A DNA stretch of 64,000 nt. It comes from Volvox africanus. Taxonomy: Eukaryota; Chlorophyta; Chlorophyceae; Chlamydomonadales; Volvocaceae. The translations under genes and the position numbers were made by a program. This document shows positions 44,530-57,700 of this stretch, in pieces. Each line of letters begins with the position of its first letter. Position 1 is the first letter of the stretch. Location: contig BSDZ01000101.1 in assembly GCA_030268105.1 (NCBI GenBank), positions 1,240,001 through 1,304,000 on the forward strand, given 5' to 3'. The notes under the pieces are model-generated. The model did not search any database. It worked only from the letters and a program-made list of their open reading frames with translations, and was not told the origin of the DNA.

Positions 44530-47500
44530 TACACCCCCTAGTGAGAGGGGGAGCACGTGGCAGGACAGACAGACAAAGCCACGTGTTCCTCCCCTGCGCT
44601 GTGGCTCGGTCCGGTCAGGACCCCCGGTGCTCGTCTTTGAAGGGCGAGTCGCCCACAGTGTAACACCCAATACATACACATACACACAACCTGACAATCT
44701 GCGTCACGAGCCGCAGCCTAACTTCCGGTCCTGACCCCCCCTCCCCTGCTGCGCCCCGGCCCCACCTCCACCTCCAACCCCAAGGGACACGGGCGACTTC
44801 CAGACGGACGCCGCCGCAGCTGATGACCTGATCCGCCAATACCGCAAGCAGCACGGCTTCAGCAGAGTGGTGGCGGGGAGGGGGCTGCAAATGGGGGACA
44901 CGTTGGTGATGGACATGCAGGTGGGATAAATGGGGAAGCGGGGAAAGGGAGGAGGGGGTGCATATATGTGTGGTAAGGCGGTAGGATGTGTGCGTGTGTG
45001 TATGTGGGAGCCAGCGGGGGAGGGAAGGGTGGGAAGGAGTGTACTTCTTGAGTTTGGGGGAATCGTGGGGAAGGGGACGAGATGGAGGTGGGGGGAAGAG
45101 CGGGTGGTGCTATCACGGACTGGCTGCAAGGAGTGCAGTAGGTGCGGCACTGTTCCTTTCTGTCTCTCGATCTTCGTTTTCCTTGGCACTTCCACATCCC
45201 ACGTGATCGTTCCGTGCTCATGATACGCGCCGTTCCACATAGGCCTTGGTCTCTTATCACGCTTCTGTGACTGTGTGCCTGCCGATGCTGGTGCTGGTGC
45301 TGGTGCTGATGCCCTTACTCATACTGCCACTGGTGCTGTCATGCAGATCCGCGCTGAGGCCTCGGGTCAGGCCCTCCCTGGACTCACCCACAGCCGCATT
45401 TCCTTCGATACGGAGCAGGACGTGCTGGGTATCACCCCGGGTAAGTGATTGGAGAAGAGGAGGGGGGGTGCCATCACTGGCGGGATGGACGTCTGTCATA
45501 GTGCGGCGCAGATGAATGGATTCAGCTCCCCTCCCCCCTCCCCCTCCATCCCCCAGAAACCCCATCCGCCCAAAACTGGGTTAGTGGCGACCAAGCGAGT
45601 GGAAAAGGGAGCGAGGGACAGAGAGGAAGGGAGGGCGTAATCCCCCAGGGGCCAAAATAGTGTGAGGGGTGGCCATGGAGATAGGTGGGCTTGGCGGCGA
45701 GTGTGCAGGTTGTCACATCCTGCGCAGGTGACTCCTAACCACGAGTTGCTCTGCGTGTCCAGATCCTCTTGACCCGTCGCCCGGTGCTGTCTGACCCAGG
45801 CATGCTGGGCATGAAGGTGGGCGAGAGCCGCACTTTCAAGATGAAGATGCCTGACGATTACGAGGTGGAGTTTTGGCAGGTGGGCATCCTTTGCTCCGGT
45901 CGGGTGGGGACCCCTCTCATACACATACACACACAGACGCACACGGACAGACACTACGCACACAGACACAGACACAGACACACACAGACACATAAAATTG
46001 TAGGGGTGGTGAATTTCCCCGACCCCGACCCCTGCTTTCCAGGGAGGTCAGCTCCGGTAATTATTAAGCGCTACCCCTCCCCCCCTCCCCGCCTCGTCCG
46101 TTTACACACACACACACGCACAGAACATGCCCGTGACGGCGATGGTGAAGGTTCATGAAATCTTCGAGTGGACTCTCCCTGAGGTAACACAACTAGATGA
46201 CACCGCCTCTGTTGCTCGGTGTATGCGTGTTGATGTCTGCAGCGCCGGGGGTTGGGACACAGCGGGGCTAGGAGTGGGGAGTGGTAGCATGTGTCTTTTT
46301 CGATTTTTGCTGCAAAGTCCACCACCCTCCTACTCACCCCCCTACCCAAACCCCTGAGTAGGGGACTCACCCTCCCAGCCGACCCCGAACCGCTCCCCCC
46401 ACTCGTCCCGTCCCACCGGGGTGCCCGGGGCAAGCTAGCCTTCGCCTCTTTACCCCCATCTTTTCACAACTTGTCCCGCCAGGCCTCCCCCCTACAACAC
46501 AGCGTTCACTTGTCCGTCCTAGATCCCCCCCCGCATGCTTTACAGCAGCATCTACAGCGGTATCATGCCTCGTCTATTCGACGTTTCCCCCCCTCCCCTC
46601 CTGTTCGTCTCCCTCCCTCCCTCCCTCCCTCCCTCCCTCCCCCCTTCCCTCCCTCCCTCCCTCCCCTCCCTCCCTCCCTCCCTCCCTCCCTCCCTCCCTC
46701 CCTCCCTCCCTCCCTCCCTCCCTCCCTCCCTCCCTCCCTCCCTCCCTCCCTCCCTCCCTCCCTCCCACCTTCCCTCCCTCCCTCCCACCTTCCCTCCCCC
46801 CTCCCCTCCCTCCCTCCCTCCCTCCCCCCCCTTTCCCCCCTCCCCCACTAGTTCGACGATTCCTACGTGGCGCAGCACCACGGGGGCAAATGGCGGTCCG
46901 CGGCGGAAATGCGTGAAGCCCTGATCGCCTCCACCGCTATGCAGCGCCTGCAGCAGCTGGACAAACAGCTGGAAGACGCAGTGGTGAAGGTGCGTGTGAC
47001 CGTGTATGTTTATGTGTATGGGCAAGCGCGCTTGCCCTACAGCACCAGATAGGTGTACGAGGGGGGGCGGGAGGGGCAGACCTGCTACATGTAATGGATC
47101 ATGAAGTGGATGAGGAAAGGGGGGCTGGGGAGGAGGACGGTGCATGCGGGGTGGAGCTGGAGAAGGAGGGCAGGTGTTGGGTCCCCCCGGCGCTGATGAA
47201 GCAACGAATAGAAGCAACTCCCCCTGGGTGTAGATTCTCTTCCCCCTCCACCGCCACCTTCAAGTCTCGTTTATTCGTATTCTCTTCCCACCACCACCAC
47301 CACCACCTTGAACCCATCCGATTACACCCCTCCCCCCGCTCTCCCTCTGGGCGATGGCTGGCTCAGGCGGTGGCTGACGCCCTGGAAATGGCCGAGGTGC
47401 CATCCCAGATGGTGGAGCAACTCGGGGAGAGGCAGTTCCAGGCGCAGCTGCTGCAGATGATCGAGGACGTGAGCGAAAGCCTCCCTCCCTTCCCGGGAGG

Positions 47501-49025
47501 GGCGGTGTGGGGAAGGGGGGAAAGACGATTGAACGAGACATGATAGGGGGGAGAGAAAAGATGTAGCTAAAGCGCATGTGGTGATCCAATATTGGGCTAG
47601 CGAGAGTGAAATAGGGAGGGGGTAGGGGAACGGGAGAAGGATAGACTGTGTCCTGTGTCCCCAACCTCCGCTTTCCCCCCCCCACACACACGTACAAATC
47701 GAGCCACTTGCTTTCCGGAGCCCTATCTTAACGTCCATCAGATTGTAGGTATTGTAGTGATTTATTAGGTGAAGCGGCCAACCCCTTCCTTTTATGCATC
47801 CCGGGTGGGTGACTCCCCCACCCTACTCCCAAACCCTTGACCCCAACCTACTCCCAAACCCTTGACCCCAACCTACTCCCAAACCCCTGACCCCAACCTA
47901 CTCCCAAACCCCTGCAGCGCATTGGCAGCCGCGAGGACGTTGAGAAGCTCGCCACTGAGGAGATGGCGGCGGAGTTCATCGCGCAGCGGAGGAAGGACCT
48001 GGAAGACCAGGTGGGGGCCGGAGGGGAAAGAAGCCGCATGAAAGGGGGTTGGGAGCGAAGACCGTAACGAATATCCAGCAGGTAAAACACGGTTGCATAG
48101 TGAGGAGCAAGGAGAGCACAGGAGACAAGGCTCCACGCGTTTCCTCCATCCACCCTTCCTCCCTTGCCCCTTCCCACCACGTTCCTGCACCCTTTACCCC
48201 TAACCCTTCACCCCTCAACCTCCCCCTTCCCAGCCTTCACCCCTCAACCTCACCCTCCCCTTGAGCAGGTGAAATTCAATTTGGCAGTCGATGAGATCTT
48301 CTCCAGTCGCGGTCTGGAGCTGGACGAGGGCGCAGTGGAGGCCGAGTTCGACCTACGTGTTAGGCAGATGCAGGTACGGTATGCAAGGAACGGGCAAGAG
48401 GCAAGAGGAGGGAGTTTTACCCAACCCCACCTCCGTGGCGGTGGGGTGGAAGCAGAAGGGGGGGAGTTGTCAGATACCTCGGGGTAAAAGGTACCGTGTT
48501 TTATACAGAAAGTAAATTATTGATGAGGATCATGTGAAGCTATACTCGGAATGGACGGTTTCACGGCCCTTGGGAGGCTAGACCGGAAGCACAGCAGCTT
48601 TCGACGGGGCTGCACTGGGTCGTCGCGACGGGAGGGGAACGCTCCGGTGGGCAGTGGTGGGTACAGCTCGGAACAACCGCCGCGGGCAGTGGGATCAATT
48701 GCTGGTGGCGCAATGCCCACCCGGCAATTCTGGAGGGGCTGCGCACAAATGATTGAGATTATTAAGATCTGGGTCCATCCCCAGTCCTTCATTCCCTAAC
48801 CCGAACCCTCCTCTCACTCAGGCCGTGGGTCAGCCCTTCGAGCGCGAAGAGCTCTTGGAGGACGTCCGCGAGACCGTCAAGAGCGTCACGGTCATCGAGT
48901 GGCTCAAAGACAACATCAAACGAGAGGTCCTGCCCTACAACAACGACAACGACAACAAGAACAACAGCGATGGGAGCGCAGCGGCCGGGACCGGGCAATC
49001 GGAGAGGGAGCCCGTGGCCGCATGA
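41164..49025 (+). CDS. TIG1: Chloroplast trigger factor (ribosome-associated chaperone)
   Basis: Exons: 41164-41331 (transit-peptide-like, ending LHVCAAAVREKPLE), 41583-41696 (FDVSVSVEELSLCRRKASIT, ribosome-binding N domain), 42550-42621, 42916-42981, 43481-43531, 43781-43914, 44785-44920 (GDTLVMDMQ), 45347-45440, 45746-45879 (GMKVGESRTFKMKMPDDYE), 46124-46183 (VKVHEIFEWTLPE), 46852-46989, 47367-47468, 47918-48010, 48269-48373, 48822-49025. The order is N domain, FKBP-like prolyl-isomerase domain, helical C domain, as in bacterial Tig and its plastid homologues. It would bind nascent chains at the plastid ribosome exit tunnel. Plant-type plastid origin is supported by the N-terminal extension. 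The 42550 exon (GNLRGWQPGKPLPL) replaces the usual G-F-R-x-G-K signature in diverged form. The exon 45440/45746 junction works only if an ACGAG acceptor is used. No in-frame ATG exists in the first listed exon, so a further upstream exon is expected. Confidence 0.9.
44235..44533. repeat. (CATA)n and (CACATA)n microsatellite in a TIG1 intron
   Basis: About 60 uninterrupted CATA units (44236-44478) are followed by nine or so CACATA units to 44533. It lies in the intron between the exons ending at 43914 and starting at 44785. Its open frames (poly Tyr-Ile-His or Met-Cys-Val) are artefacts of the repeat. Confidence 0.95.
46613..46845. repeat. (TCCC)n pyrimidine tract in a TIG1 intron
   Basis: A nearly pure C/T run of more than 200 bases with TCCC as the main unit, directly ahead of the 3' splice site at 46851. 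It acts as an exaggerated polypyrimidine tract for the exon starting FDDSYVAQHHGG and could adopt triplex DNA. Confidence 0.9.
47818..47917. repeat. Short minisatellite abutting a TIG1 splice acceptor
   Basis: Four copies of a unit of about 25 bp containing CTACTCCCAAACCC; the last copy ends in CTGCAG and provides the 3' splice site of the exon at 47918. Confidence 0.85.
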
Positions 49026-50736
49026 CGTGTCGGGATGAGGACCGAAGAGGGGGGGAAGGGGGGAGGGGGAAGTCGCAGCAGTTGATGAAGGTTTTGACGG
49101 GATGCTGCCACAGAGGAGGGAGGTGGAACGGTTGAAGAGAGGGGGCGGTGATACAACCAACAGTCCCATGTGGCACGGGAACCCCCTCATGTTATGGACG
49201 CTTTATACTTCTTACCTATAGGTGTACATTTAAATATGTTAGCTTATATATATATATAGAGAGAGAGATGGGGCTGTGAAGCGGCCCGCCAACTGCGATT
49301 CACATTACAAGTTTACAGGATAGACATACAGCAGGAACTTGGGAAGGTGCGGAAGGTGGGCTGGGAAACGCGGCTCCGTGGAGCACGTAGGGACGGGGCC
49401 CACGAAAGTTTGTGTGAAAAGGATATAGAACCCGCACAGGCGGGGGCAGAGAGGTGCGAGGTTGGTAAGCACAAGGCGGAAGGGTAACTGAAGCGGGAAG
49501 GATCGTGAGATGGTGTGTGGACGGGGGAAGGATGGTGTGGAGGATGAGAAGTGGAGGAGCGGTTGGCGGTAAAAGCAAGGCTGGGGGGTGGCTATGTTTT
49601 AACTGCAATCTGGAAGGGACGTTGCAATCACTGAACGGGACAGGACTCGTGCGGGTGCTGGTGGTGCATTAATGTGGGGTTCGTGAGGCAACCCAGGCTG
49701 GTAAGGAAGGGGTGTCTCATAATAAATTGACGTACCGATAAAGCGATAAACTGGTTGGCTGGTGATCTGGTGTTAAATCGGGGGCGGTATTTTTTTTGTA
49801 ATCTCACATCAGGATTCAATGTCATAACACAGCCCGGGGAGTTGGTGGCTGGGATGATGCGCACCATGAGAGCACATGACCCTAAGTCCAAAATTTTTAA
49901 TGCGTCGCCGATCAACTATCAAACTAATTTACTTCCTCCCCAGGAAATTGGTCCGTTGGGGGGTGTTTCCAGAAACGCCCTCTTCCTCGAATTCAAAAAC
50001 CGTGCCGTCGTGTAATTAGATGCCCTGAAGTCATGAGGACCCCGCACCCGGCCACTGCACCCGCGCCCGCGTGTTCTCTGCCCTCCGGCAGAGCCTACTC
50101 GCCAATTCTTCGCCCTGCATGGGGCCGCTGACTGAGTTGGGCAGCCTACCCCGTACCCGTGCATAGGCCCAGCGCCGCCCTCTCAAGCTCTTCGCAAAAT
50201 TTGATTCTCGTTACGCATCTTCAAACCGGCACAACGCTTTCATCGGCGACAACTGAAATCAAATCACCGGGATACCGGGATAGGTCCCTGCAGAATCCGT
50301 TGTGGTCACCAACTACAGAAACAAACCAGACAGCAGACAACAACAAAAGCGCCGCCTGACGACCAAAATGACGATGACGACGATGACCCATGTAAACTTT
50401 GGTTGCTGTTATCGGCCCACGAGCGCGCACTGACAAAAATGGCAAACTTATCCGTATCTGCGTTCAATCTTATTTGGGTTTTTATTTTCGTGTCAAGTAT
50501 CAGAAGGGATTGCGATTCCACGGCGCAATCTACTGACGGTGATTTCCAGGAATCACACCTGCCCTAGGCATCCAAACACACACACACACATGTACACATA
50601 CACAAACATGCATACATGGTCGGCCAGCGTACGGATGGTCATGTGGGTGTGACCCAAAACTGCCATCGAACTGTTGCTGGTCGGCTCATCTCAGTCCTCC
50701 TCATATTCCTGTACTCACCACACCTCCCTCCTCTCT

Positions 50737-50738
<2 letters not shown>

Positions 50739-50777
<39 letters not shown>

Positions 50778-50778
50778 C
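50739..50778. repeat. (CAG)n microsatellite
   Basis: About a dozen CAG units. A short frame reads as poly-Gln, but its context has no coding character. Confidence 0.9.
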
Positions 50779-51020
50779 ACATCGACAACCACCAAAGTCC
50801 GCCACAGACACAGTAGCAGCATCAGCGCCGCTCCGAAACGAACTTGATGTTTAGTCCCACCCGATGATCAAATACCTAAATACCCGATATGCAATTCCCT
50901 GTACCGCAAAGTGAAAACCAATTTAACGGAGCAGCCAAGTATGAATCGCTATTGAATTCACGGTTACCCCGCCCTGGTGTTTTCCGGGAGTCCCGAGGTT
51001 AACTTTACACCTATTGGACA

Positions 51021-51046
51021 CGCGTACCCCATCGTTGGGGTACGCG
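51021..51046. other. Perfect 11-bp stem hairpin
   Basis: CGCGTACCCCA, a 4-base loop TCGT, then TGGGGTACGCG. The stem is perfect and G+C-rich. It sits in a block (about 50850-51420) of unusual composition without microsatellites. A structured RNA end or a transposon terminus are possible; I cannot identify it. Confidence 0.6.
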
Positions 51047-51729
51047 AGGATTCACTGGGTTGTTTGATTTCGCAGATTCTCTTGCTCTCTACGGCCCCGT
51101 TCCATGTGCCAGCCCCGATTGGACCACCTACTGGCCTTTAGGTGGGTTTCTAAGCCAACCCGCACCTCATGGCCCCCCTTAGGGACCATGGGTTCACACT
51201 TCCCGGGCGGAGTATTCAACCGTTGATGAGTTCTGCTAGTGAGGACAGGGACCCAACTGAAGAGCCGTGATATCCCTGCTGCTCATACTCTCAGTGGGGG
51301 GCCCCCAGATCCTTAACCATCCTAGTTCCCGATAAGAAACAAGCCATTAACAGTCCGGATTGAACTTGCGAATGCTGACGAGCATTTATGGCCCCCTAAC
51401 TCTCAGAGCCATCTTAGGGGATGCCATCAACCAACACGTAAAATAGAACATGCACTAATGTTATGTTGTACAAGCCGGTACCAATTTTCGATGCTGGTAA
51501 GGTGCAAGTTTGGGATATCCGCGTGCAACGAGCAACCCATGGCGAGGCTGAAAGCAGGACAGCAACGGCATCCGCCCTTGCGTTGCTACTGCTTCTCACC
51601 GCTGCAGCTGCTGCTGGTGACCTACAGCTGGTGCGGAGGCAATGATAGAGCCCTCCAGGGCGGCCTACGTGACAGCCTTCTGTCAGGCTTCCACACTTAA
51701 GGTCCGGGTGCGGCGAGTGGTGCATTCCC

Positions 51730-54700
51730 TTAGGGCGTCAGCAGCACGGGATGAGGGGTGGGCTGAGGTAACGCTGGCGGCGCTGGTGGCGGTGTAGCCG
51801 CAGGCAGTGTGCGTGTATATAAAGACGTCTGGTTCAACACCGCCACAGCGGCAGCTGGTAGTGGCAGCGGTGCTGGGTGAAGGGCCGCCACTCTGCCTCC
51901 GATACCGACAGGGTACACTGAAGAAGCTACCGTGCCCGGTCCCAGACCTAGGTCTACCACGCCGGGCCCCGCCGCTGGTGACCGAGAGCCTGTACCGGTA
52001 CTATGAGGCTGATATAGCGACTGAGGGGGATGGTAGACACCAACAGGTGGGTGCCGCAACATGGTTGCCGTCAGCTGAGGTGGCAGTGGCGCAACATCGT
52101 TGGTCGCTGCGTAGTAGCCGCCGCCGCCGCCGCCGCCGCAGCTGCCTGCGGCAATGGCAACTGCGTTTACCGGTGCCACTGCGATTGTTAGTGGCATCGG
52201 TGAGCCCTGTGCCGCCGTCTGCGGGAACCGCCTGCCCTGGATTGCTGTATCGGTGGCGCACCTGGGCGGCAGGCGGCGCTGCCTTGTAGCGTCAGAAACG
52301 CAGCCACCCGTGCCTAGCCTCATCCTTCCAACGCTGCCACCGGTGCCCGCGAAGCCGTGGCGGTTTAATGTCCCCTGTTGCCCGTCACAGGCCTCCAGCA
52401 GCGCTTCCAGCTCCGAAACCAACTGGAGAGAAGTGGGCCGGCAGGAGGGCTGCTCGTGCCAACAACGTTGCGCCAGATCCCTGAGGTTTATAACGACAAG
52501 GAAAAATAATCATCCGATTGCGAATTGGGACTTTAGTAAATGCTTAAAAAAGATATCCTCACACACATACAGCTAGTGCATTGCATCCGAAGACCCGTGT
52601 TGGCGCCTGTTTCCATTCACGAGCTAGAAAACTTCTAATATTCCAGTATTACATTATCATATTATCAATAAAAATATTAGTGAAAATAGTACTGCATAAA
52701 TATTATTCGTTGCAGTAAACTTTACATGATGGATTGTTGACGAAATCTCGCCGTTCACTGTGGCAGCAAGACAGCAAGATGTTCCGCACCCAGGTGGTGC
52801 CCAAATGGCTAATGTCCACCGCGCCGCCCTCTCCCCCACCCCGCACCTGTACGCCTGTGGCACCCACGCGGGTACAGCGGGTCGCAACCCCTGCCGCACC
52901 ACCCCACGAATGATCTGCTTCACGTCCAAGCCCCGGTACACCGTCATGCCGCACAGCATCTGGAACATCACGATGCCGAATGCGTAAATGTCCACTGTAG
53001 GGCCCAGCTGCCTCCCGCCTGCGGACAGGCGCAAGGCAAACAACCGATCATTGGTCATAGCTAGCAGCCCCGTCACCGGGAGGATGGCGCCAGATAGTGG
53101 CCACGGGTGAAGCAAATCCCCCTATCCCACACACACCTCGCAGCAAGGCCCCCCATGCAATTATGCTTCATCTGTGAAAAACTGGCTTCAACGCTTTTCC
53201 CTTCCTTACCGCCTCCCTATTCACACTGCCATTCATTGAGCTACGCTGCGCGAACGCACCTATCAGGGCTTCGGGGGGTAAGTGCGTGATAGTCCTGGGG
53301 GAGGGGAGAGGAAGAGGAGCGTCCGGGACAGCAGCGAGAGGGTGCGAGTTAGGCGCCTTACGGCTCCGTTTTAGGGAGCTGAAAACAAGACTGGGGTAGG
53401 AAGGGGGGGACGTGATAGCGAGTGTGGCTGCCGTGATGACCCTCCTAACAACCAAACCCAGACGGGGACCGGTTTGGACGATAAGGTCCAAGATCCGGCG
53501 GACAAGCCTTAGGAAGAAGGGTGCTATGGCGGTGAGAGTGAGAGTCTTGGTTGGATTTGATAAGAAGGGCGATGCTGACAGGGCCGCTGCTGCCCATCCA
53601 GCCATATGGCTGTGAGAGGTGGTGAGCAGCCGCGAGGATGAACATCCATTCACTGCTCCTATCATCCAGCCACCAGCAAGCAGCCCCGTCTGCCGATAAA
53701 CAGAGTGCACCGATCCATCGAGTCGCCACTTAACTCGCTCACACGCTCCTTCGGCCCCGCAACCCAGGCCTTAAGGCAGGGTGCTCGCGCCTGACCCTTT
53801 TACCTCACCGCCCGCACCTCGCCTCGTTTCTGCTTCACCGACAAGAGGCAGCCCGCCCATTCCATTCACAGCCTTCAGTCAGGCATAGCACAGGCGCAGC
53901 TACAATCCAGGACACGCACATGCAGCCATACACACGTATGCATGCACACATGCAGGCAGGCCGGCAGGCTGGCAGGCTGGCAGGCTGGCAGGCTGGCAGG
54001 CAGGCAGGCAAACTGTAGTATCCTGGATGGGGGGTATCTGCGTCTAATATCCGTGATGGCCAGCAGGACTCTTCGTGAACATTTTCCGCTCAGGCCTTTG
54101 CTACAGAGGGGCGGATATTACGATAGCAGAGATACAACACACAAACACATACCCGCTCTGGATTGCGTCGTCTATGACGAGCTGTCCTTCCTCGTCGTGC
54201 TCCATCATCTTGGCCAGTCCGAAGTCTGAGAGCTTGGCTGTGAAGCCGCGTGGGTCCCTGGGCGAGCTCTTGAGCAGCACGTTCTGAGGCTTGAGGTCGC
54301 AGTGGACCATGAGCAGACCGTGCATGTGCCGCAGGGCCAGAGCCACCTCAAGCAGAGTCGAGTAAACAGCCTGGACCAGGAGGACCGGGAGGGAATGGGA
54401 GGGGACGAGGAGGACGAGGAGGAAATGGGAGGGGACGAGGAGGACGAGGAGGAAATGGGAGAGGACGAGGAGGACGAGGAGGAAATGGGAGGGGACGAGG
54501 AGGACGAGGAGGAAATGGGAGGGGACGAGGAGGACGAGGAGGAAATGGGGCGGTGTTGCGTCTTTGCCATTTCGTCATATTTCCTGAAGCCACTGGCCCC
54601 GAGAAGGCTGCGCACCTTCATGTTGAACAGCCCCATGCTGCCTCGAGCCAATGCCGCCATTTGTTGGACTTGCTGCTGCTGTTGTTGCTGCTGCTGCTGT

Positions 54701-57700
54701 CCACCCTGTTGATGATGCTTGTGCAATGATATCACATGCGTCAGCGTCTCCCTCTGTAAAAACGAGCCGTCCTGAATGGCTTCCTTGAGACTGCCCCGGT
54801 CACAATACTCCTGTACGACGGTACGATGGTACGATGGTATGGCGCAGCCAGCCAGTCAGGGTATGATGGTACGTACGTCAGGGCACGATGGTGCGATTTG
54901 CTCGCCAATTGTAATGGTCTACCATACATGACAGGGCTACTATGTACACACGCAAGTATCATACAACGCCAATTTTTCGTTCTCGGATTTGTTGGAATGG
55001 GGGCGCCTGAGCACAGGCTAGCCAAGGGGCCTGACTAGGCAAGGGGCATGATCAGGCAAGGGGAGCTGCACCCTGCAGATCCTACACCCTTCCGCCCCTT
55101 CCAAGGACATCAAACGGGACACTAGTTCCATCAGTCGATGGTGGCGGTGGGGGTGGGGGTTCGTAGGTTGGCAGACCAGCGGCACCCACAGGACTTGCAC
55201 ACAGGGCTCCTCCTTAGCTTCCAGAGAGGTCGTCCTTCCCGTCCTAGAAGGCGCGCTCCTCCACCTAGTCCCCCCGTGAACAACCAACACCCACCATCAC
55301 GAGCACAATCGCCTCCTTGGCGCCCGGATCTGCTGAGAGAGGGTTTGCAGGGGGTTGGGTGTGGAGGATGTGGTAAGGCCAGGCAATCGGCATCATCTAG
55401 AGGATCTAGAGGAGGACGGGATCCAAATGCACCTTCGCTGCATAGAAGGCTATGGTGGTCACGTGGACGTGCCACTCCTACAGGAAACAGAAGCGGAAAC
55501 ACGCACTGGCTACTTATGTATTGACTACCCTTCTCGGACAAACCCTCGGGGTCAGTAGTGCAGGGCTAACTAAACCCCCACCCACAAACACACATTTACG
55601 TATAAGTACCAGACATACGTATAGCACTCCATTCATTAAAATTAAGCTCCCGCAGCAGATGGATCTATAAACCCAGGGGCGGCCTACGCAATATCTATGT
55701 ATGTATATGTGTGAAAAAACATTACACTCACACATTTGAAGCACGCGATAAAACAACACACACGCAGCACTTACCCGTCAAGCTACTGGTGCTGGAGTCC
55801 ATTCCTGAGGACGTCATGCGGACGAGATGGAGCGATTCCGATGCACCGGTCGCAGCGCCCGCACCGTCGGCGGCATCAGTAGCGGGGTCGTTGCCCTCGG
55901 ATCTAGCGCACAGCGTTGCTGCTTTTCTGTCCTGGTGATGGCAGTGCTGCGCCCGCACGTCTACGAAATAGGTGATGAGCTGCACTATGTTGGGGTGACT
56001 GCACAGCGTTCAACAGGCATTAGGGAGGGAGCGTGGCACGGGTTTGCATCATCCCCGCGGGGGGAAAGGTATGTCGTATCAACTGAGGATGAAAAGCCTG
56101 TCTAATTATAAAATAAAACATACAATAATAAATCCCTAAATATATTGCACATATAATTAAAGTATATAAGAATATTTCTTACGCAAATAATGTAATATTA
56201 TATATAAGGTATGCGGTATGTGGGGGATGCAAGTGCCTTGCATATGTTGGGGCGCGTTAGGGTTTGCTATAGCAGTAATCCGATACCCGCACCTCATGGA
56301 AACGGATGCCACCAACTCAATGGCGTCGTGGATGTGCTTCGCCAGCAGAGAGACGCTGGCGGCAGTCGTCAGGGGCCTCCCTGCCGCTGCCGTGTTGCCC
56401 AGACCGGGGTCTTCCACTACCTGCGGGCGCAGCGAGGTGAAGGGAAGGGGACGGGAGGGAAGGGAGATGGCGGGGCAGGGGGGAGGACGGCCAGGTGGGC
56501 GGTGGATAGGCAGAAAATTACGCGGGACCCTCCAGGGGGGGTCTGTGGGCGTCTCTCGGCCACACTTCTACCGCGCAATGAGGGGTAACCAGCATCCGGG
56601 GCCCTATGAAGGCAAGTGTTTATGGGTAAAGATGCGGCATCCCCGGTAATGGTAGTGATAATGGTAATGGTGATGGTGATGGTGATGGTGATGGTGGTGA
56701 TGGAGCTCACTCCACTCGATTCATTCTTTCGCTATTTCGCTATTACTACGGCTCCCGTCCTCCCACCTTGATGGCCACCTCCGAGCCGTGGTACAGCCCC
56801 CGGTACACCGAGCCATATCCTCCTTTGCCTATCCGCTCCAGGAAGCGCAGACTTTCCAGGTCCTGCATTCGGGATGCCGCCCGGCTGCTGGCGGTGAGTT
56901 GCTCAGCCTGCAGGCATGGAGCAAGGGAGGGGAGGACATGGACACCGAAGGATGCCATTGTGTCACAGGGCCGAGGGTGACAGGTTAGGCCGGGGAAAGG
57001 TTCCAAGGTCATTAGAGAAGAAGGGGACTACCGGTCACAGGCGCGGGAGCTAGGGCAGGGAAGGCAGATGTGAGGGAGGGATGTAGGGCTGTAAGGTGCA
57101 CTGTAGGCGGTACGGAAGAGGCGAATCGTGTGTATATTTCCGCATAACGGAAGGCCGGGTAGCTGCGTACCCGGGTGGCACTGGTAAAGATCCAGATCGG
57201 AGAAGCACTGACAGGGTGCAGCGGTGAGCAATAACACTTTGATTGTACATTGACAACCGTACATTGACAACGCCGTACACCTCTTAAGTCTTGCAAGATG
57301 CATCAACATTATACACACACACTCCATTCAATTCCCGAGATATTCCAGAAAGTATGATGTACATACGATGGGGAATAATGGATGTACATATATGCCATAC
57401 AGCTAGAAGGCGAATCATTGACCGTACTCATTGACCGTACTCAATCATTGAGTTGTTCTGTCCCTCTGCGGTGAAGTCCCGGTCCCCCCGAACGCACTCA
57501 TCCCTACGAAAAGGAAAAGACTGTATACAACCTAACTCTTGGACTTTTGCGTGAATTCTCGCTTACAAGAGATTCTAGGCTCTCAAAGCAAGGAACAAAG
57601 GACCGACTTTTCCGGTCGCACATCAACGACCTCTCTAACCAAAACCATCACAAAGGCAAGTCTGACCGAACTCGTAAAGCCGAATTCCAACACTAACCTA

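Larger units (their letters stand above)
49026..51729. other. Intergenic region between TIG1 and the TKL kinase gene
   Basis: Convergent 3' ends of the plus-strand TIG1 and minus-strand kinase gene meet here. It includes a TA/GA microsatellite (about 49243-49268), a TGTAA motif at 49797 that could be an algal-type polyadenylation signal, a CAG run (about 50740-50777) and the unusual block at 50850-51420. No protein gene is supported. Confidence 0.45.

Noticed and set aside
44176..44734. Long frames on both strands coding repeated Tyr-Ile-His or Met-Tyr-Val-Cys
   Set aside because: They are translations of the CATA microsatellite, which stays open in all frames; the stretch lies in a TIG1 intron.
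46552..47217. Gly/Glu/Arg- and Pro/Ser/Leu-rich frames around 46.6-46.8 kb
   Set aside because: They result from the TCCC tract, and real TIG1 exons cross the area on the plus strand.
50850..51420. Ribosomal RNA fragment
   Set aside because: The G/C-rich structured look suggested rRNA, but none of the universally conserved rRNA segments I know could be found.
54205..54735. Continuous poly-Ser/Pro frame joining the kinase hinge exon to a downstream frame
   Set aside because: It goes out of frame with the catalytic loop; a GTGCGC donor after FNMK and the acceptor before AVYSTLLEV give a proper kinase join, so the minisatellite is intronic.
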